A stretch of 64,000 nt of DNA from Mycolicibacterium setense. Lineage in GTDB: Bacteria; Actinomycetota; Actinomycetes; Mycobacteriales; Mycobacteriaceae. Position 1 is the first letter of the stretch. Each line of letters starts with the position of its first letter. The notes under the pieces were generated by a model. That model was given only the letters and a program-made list of their open reading frames with translations, did not search any database and had not been told where the DNA came from. A program made the translations under genes and the position numbers. Shown in pieces: positions 61,001 through 64,000 of this stretch. The DNA lies in the NCBI RefSeq assembly GCF_000805385.1, contig NZ_JTJW01000008.1:620001-684000 (forward strand). Reading direction: 5' to 3'.

Positions 61001-64000
61001 GATGCGACCGAACAGCGAAGCGTGGATGGTGCGGCCGGCGGCCAGCGCACGCCCCTGCCACCAATTCGCCTGCGTGGCAACGACATGGCCGGCGCCCTCG
61101 AACCGCTCCGACAGGCGCGGCCATTCGGCGTCGATCTCGTCCTCGTCGGCGAGCCACAGCTTGACCAGATCCTCACGGGCGCTGGCCCAGCGGTCGTCGA
61201 ACACGACGGCCTTCTTGGCGTCGAACGCCGGAGACACCAATCGCGGCCAGTCCGAACCGAGTTCGGTGGTGACCAGATCGATCAGCTCGGCGTCGGTCGC
61301 AGCCTCGGGCGCACCGACCGGAGCATCCAGACCGAGCTGGCCCAGCACCAGGCGGGCGGCCGAAGCCAGCACGCCATCGGGCCCGGTGACCTTCTCGGCG
61401 AACTCGCCGAGGGCCGCCGAATCCACCACGCCCCCACCGGCACCGCCTGCCGACGGAAGCGACACTGCCACACCCTGGCGGGCCGCGACGGCCGCGACGG
61501 CGGCGTCGATGACCTTGTCCACGCCTGCGGCATCGGCCAATGCGCCGGGGTGCAGGGAGCCCAGGTCGCCGCCGCGAACGCTGCTGCCCTCACGGGTGCC
61601 CAGCGCCACCTCGACGGTGACGTGCTTGGCCCAGCCCGGACCCAGCTCCCAGGTCTTGGTGACGCGCTCGGTGATGTAGGCCGGACGCTTGCCCGACGGT
61701 CCGAACACCGTGCGCAGCTGATCGTTGATGGCATCCGACAGCACCGGGCCGAACGGCTTGTAGGTACGGGCCAGCTTGCTGACCTGTCCCTTGAGTGCGC
61801 CCAGATCCGCCTCGGCGGCGCCGTCGATGGCACCCAGATTCAGCTCCGAACCCAGGTCGACCAGCAGCTGGTTACGCCGCGAGGACGCACCATCAGTGAT
61901 GGACTCGATCGAATCCAGCGCCTCGATCTGATCGAGGCGCATCTTGGCGCTCAGCGCGATGAGACCGACAGTGGCATCGGCCGCGTCGAACCCGAGATCG
62001 TCCGGGCGCGGTGCACCCGGCGCGGCGGCGGGTGCCGCGGGCGCGGGTGCCGCTTCGGCTGCCGGAGCGGCCTCGGCGGACGCCTCTGCCGGGCTTTCGT
62101 CGACGTCCGGCTCCGGCTCGGGATCGGTGTCGCTGGCGAACAGCACCGCGGCATCGCGCTCGGCGTTGAGCACCTCGACGGTGCTGTGCGCGTACTCCGG
62201 CAGCTTGAGCGTGTTGGTGGCCAGTCCGGCGACGGTCGGCGCGTTCTTCACGCCGATCTCGACGAACCGCTCGACGCCGAGGCCGCCCGCGGCTTCCTCG
62301 ATGAACAGCAGATCCTGGGTCTCGATCCAGCGGACCGGGCTGGCGAACTGCCAGGCCAGCAACTCGATGACGACCTTGCGGCACAACTCGATCGGCCGCT
62401 CGTTACGCCAGGTGTCGTAGTCGGCGAGAATCTCGTCGAGCGGCTCGGCGGGCACCAGATCGCGGATCTCCTGGATGAAATCGCGGTCCAGGGTGAACGG
62501 CCGGGGCACCAGGTTCGGGATGTAGCGCCCGACCACCAGCTCGGGATCGCGGTCGCGCGGCAGGACGCGTTCCAGGCTGCGCCGGAAGTCGTCCACGCCC
62601 ACCCGCAGCACGCTGGAGTGGAACGGCACGTCGATGCCCGGCACCAGGATGAACGACCGCTTGCCGCCGCTGATCTCGCGACGACGCTCGACCTCTTCCT
62701 CGAGCGCTTCCAGCCCGCGCACGGTACCGGCGATCGCGTACTGCGAGCCGCGCAGGTTGAAGTTCACGATCTGTAGAAATTCACCGGTATCCGCCGCGAT
62801 TTGGGCGACGAAGCTCTCGACATCCTCGTCGGCCAGGTCGATCTGCGACGGCCGGATCGCGGCCAGCCGGTAGTTGGACCGGCCCCGCTCGTCGCGCGGC
62901 ACGATGTCGTGCATCTTGGAGCCGCGGTGGAACACGGCCTCCAACAGACCTTCGAGCTCGATGACTCCGGACACACACGCCAGCGCGGTGTACTCACCGA
63001 CGGAGTGACCACAGGCGATCGCACCTTCGACGAACGCGCCCTGCTCGCGCATCTCGGCAACCTGCGCGGCGGCCGTCGTGGCCATCGCGACCTGGGTGAA
63101 CTGGGTCAGGTACAGCACACCCTCGGGGTGCTCGTAGTGCACACCGGAGGCGATCAGCGACGTGGGGTTGTCGCGGACCACGTGCAGCACCGAGAAGCCC
63201 AGCGTGTCGCGGGTGAACTTGTCGGCCTTGTCCCACACCTTGCGGGCCGCCTTGGACCGGGCCCGGACCTCCATGCCCATGCCCTTGGACTGGATGCCCT
63301 GGCCGGGGAACGCGTAGACGGTCTTGGGCGCCGCGAGCCGCGCGGTCGCGGCCATCACGAGGTCGGAGCCGATGCGGGCCTGAACCTCGACAACCTCTGC
63401 GCCGACGTCGATTCCGACCCGGTCGACCCGGAAGTCGACCTCATCGCCCGGCTTCACCATGCCCAGGAAACGGGCGGTCCAGCCGACCAGCTTCGCCGGC
63501 GGAATCGGCTTGCCATCGGTGGCGGTGACGACGTGCTGCGCCGCGGCCGACAACCACATGCCGTGCACGATCGGCGATTCCAGACCGGCCAGCAGGGCCG
63601 CTGCCCGATCGGTGTGGATCGGGTTGTGGTCGCCGGACACCACGGCGAACGGCCGCATGTCCACGGGCGCACCGACGGTGACGTCGCGCCGGCGGCGGCG
63701 CGGGGTGTCGGTGGCGTTGTCCGAGATCGCTCCGCCGGCCTTGATCGGGTCGGTCAGCTCGGCCTCTCCGGTGCGGCCGCGGATCGCGAACCGCTCCTCG
63801 AGCCTGGCCAGCTCGGTCCCATCCGCACTGCGTACGGTCACCTCGACGGGGACCACCCGGCCGACCTCGGTGTCGTGCGCTGCCGAAGCCGTTGCGGTGA
63901 CGGTCAATTCGGCCGGATCGGTGGGCAGCGGGGCCAACAGGTGAGCGGCGTGATCCAAGTGGACCAGGCTCAGCAGACCTTCGACGACCGGGAATCCGGA
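58094..64000 (-). CDS. fas: type I fatty acid synthase (3' part; 5' end beyond right edge)
   Basis: 1968 residues are visible and the frame stays open to the edge. In order: the MaoC-like dehydratase domain (GDHNPIHTDRAA near 63.6 kb); malonyl/palmitoyl transferase (YAFPGQGIQSKGMGM, GHSVGEYTALA near 63.0 kb); an Ala/Pro-rich linker and the carrier domain (IEALDSIESITDGASS near 61.9 kb); ketoreductase (VVTGASKGSIAS near 60.9 kb); ketosynthase (GTGMGGMTSM, active Cys in VGACATAAVSVEEG near 59.14 kb, His in ISKHDTSTLAND and TLTGHAKGGAA). The C-terminus lacks a fused phosphopantetheinyl transferase, supplied by acpS. It makes C16-C26 acyl-CoA for mycolates and lipids. Confidence 0.97.
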   Translation of the reverse strand, partial: SGFPVVEGLLSLVHLDHAAHLLAPLPTDPAELTVTATASAAHDTEVGRVVPVEVTVRSADGTELARLEERFAIRGRTGEAELTDPIKAGGAISDNATDTPRRRRRDVTVGAPVDMRPFAVVSGDHNPIHTDRAAALLAGLESPIVHGMWLSAAAQHVVTATDGKPIPPAKLVGWTARFLGMVKPGDEVDFRVDRVGIDVGAEVVEVQARIGSDLVMAATARLAAPKTVYAFPGQGIQSKGMGMEVRARSKAARKVWDKADKFTRDTLGFSVLHVVRDNPTSLIASGVHYEHPEGVLYLTQFTQVAMATTAAAQVAEMREQGAFVEGAIACGHSVGEYTALACVSGVIELEGLLEAVFHRGSKMHDIVPRDERGRSNYRLAAIRPSQIDLADEDVESFVAQIAADTGEFLQIVNFNLRGSQYAIAGTVRGLEALEEEVERRREISGGKRSFILVPGIDVPFHSSVLRVGVDDFRRSLERVLPRDRDPELVVGRYIPNLVPRPFTLDRDFIQEIRDLVPAEPLDEILADYDTWRNERPIELCRKVVIELLAWQFASPVRWIETQDLLFIEEAAGGLGVERFVEIGVKNAPTVAGLATNTLKLPEYAHSTVEVLNAERDAAVLFASDTDPEPEPDVDESPAEASAEAAPAAEAAPAPAAPAAAPGAPRPDDLGFDAADATVGLIALSAKMRLDQIEALDSIESITDGASSRRNQLLVDLGSELNLGAIDGAAEADLGALKGQVSKLARTYKPFGPVLSDAINDQLRTVFGPSGKRPAYITERVTKTWELGPGWAKHVTVEVALGTREGSSVRGGDLGSLHPGALADAAGVDKVIDAAVAAVAARQGVAVSLPSAGGAGGGVVDSAALGEFAEKVTGPDGVLASAARLVLGQLGLDAPVGAPEAATDAELIDLVTTELGSDWPRLVSPAFDAKKAVVFDDRWASAREDLVKLWLADEDEIDAEWPRLSERFEGAGHVVATQANWWQGRALAAGRTIHASLFGRIAAGAENPGTGRYSNEVAVVTGASKGSIASSVVGQLLDGGATVIATTSRLDDDRLAFYKELYRENARFGATLWVVPANMASYSDIDKLVEWVGSEQIESLGPQSIHLKDAQTPTLLFPFAAPRVAGDLSEAGSRSEMEMKVLLWAVQRLIGGLSTIGAERDIASRLHVVLPGSPNRGMFGGDGAYGEAKSALDALVTRWSAESSWAERVSLAHALIGWTKGTGLMGHNDAIVSAVEEAGVTTYSTAEMAAMLLNLCTVESKVAAANSPIKVDLTGGLGDVKIDMAELAAKAREDMSSAAAESTDENVDEGSIAALPSPPRGHNPAPAPEWADLDVDPADLVVIVGGAELGPYGSSRTRFEMEVSGELSAAGVLELAWTTGLVKWEDDPKAGWYDTETGELVPESEIVERYHDAVVERCGIREFVDDGAIDPDHASPLLVSVFLDKDFSFVVSSEADARAFVSFDPEHTVARPLPDSSDWQVIRKAGTEIRVPRKTKLSRTVGAQIPTGFDPTVWGITPDMANSIDRVALWNIVATVDAFLSSGFTPTELMRWVHPSLVASTQGTGMGGMTSMQTMYHGNLLGRAKPNDILQEVLPNVVAAHVMQSYVGGYGAMVHPVGACATAAVSVEEGVDKIRLGKADLVIAGGFDDLTLEAIIGFGDMAATADTEMMRAKGISDSKFSRANDRRRLGFLEAQGGGTILLARGDLAAKMGLPVLAVVGYAQSFADGVHTSIPAPGLGALGAGRGGKDSQLARSLAKLGVGADDIAVISKHDTSTLANDPNETELHERLADSMGRSPGAPMFIVSQKTLTGHAKGGAAVFQMMGLCQILRDGVIPPNRSLDCVDDELATSGHFVWVREALDLRGKFPLKAGLVTSLGFGHVSGLVALVHPEAFIAALDPAERDDYRKRAEQRTLAGQRRLAGAIAGGRPMYEKPADRRFDHDSPEKRQEAAMLLNADARLGEDDLYVR

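Overview
The window is high-GC actinobacterial DNA and almost certainly comes from a non-tuberculous, probably rapidly growing Mycobacterium (Mycolicibacterium). The evidence is two PPE proteins, a FAS-I gene next to acpS, MspA-type porins, an LdtMt2-type L,D-transpeptidase, and gene-for-gene synteny of the right half with M. tuberculosis Rv2495c-Rv2524c. Family and orthologue names come from recognising sequence motifs and gene order. No database search was run.

Left part (1-18 kb): a copper-acquisition island. It holds a DUF5134 membrane protein (cut by the left edge), a CopD-CtaG fusion (Rv0102-like), a tiny Cys-rich metallothionein-like peptide, a MmcQ/YjbR protein, a CtpB-type P-type ATPase, an ECF sigma factor that looks like SigC, a PepSY membrane protein, a free HMA-domain protein, and the isonitrile lipopeptide (chalkophore) operon PPE1 - TauD-like isonitrile synthase - FcoT - FadD10 - ACP - NRPS, all read leftward. 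The NRPS has one C-A-T-R module instead of the two modules known in M. tuberculosis. The main finding is a two-block element, GGGAAC-N17-CGAC(C/T)A, that occurs five times with the same spacing. Each copy lies just upstream of a leftward gene: DUF5134, ctpB, PepSY, HMA and PPE1. It looks like an ECF promoter that joins the island into one regulon, most simply under the sigC gene inside it.

Middle (17-26 kb): a TcmP/LCM-type methyltransferase, cobalamin-independent methionine synthase metE with a cobalamin riboswitch, a PknH-sensor-like lipoprotein, a secreted protein, two tandem MspA-family porins followed by a Pro-rich secreted protein and a strong terminator, two small envelope proteins, and an EchA14-like enoyl-CoA hydratase.

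Right part (26.7-44.6 kb): branched-chain keto-acid catabolism. bkdA-bkdB-bkdC and accD1-accA1-fadE19-maoC-citE face left, and the TetR repressor bkaR is divergent from accD1 with a large double palindrome between them. scoA, scoB and fadD35, found here in M. tuberculosis, are absent. A degenerate copy of the citE 3' end sits in the gap between citE and bkdA. Then come an S9 peptidase, Rv2507- and Rv2508c-like genes, the mycolate ketoreductase (Rv2509), a HerA/DUF853 ATPase, orn and tRNA-His.

44.6-49.9 kb is accessory: an oxidoreductase cassette with a divergent TetR gene and repeated operators, a PPE protein with a dense His/Asp tract preceded by a Zur-like box, and an SDR. 50-64 kb returns to conserved order: DUF899 and SRPBCC genes, ldtB, tRNA-Lys, about 1 kb with little coding content but a good sigma-A-like promoter and 24-bp tandem repeats, Rv2520c, bcp, an M20 peptidase, an amidase, acpS and the 3' part of fas, which runs off the right edge.
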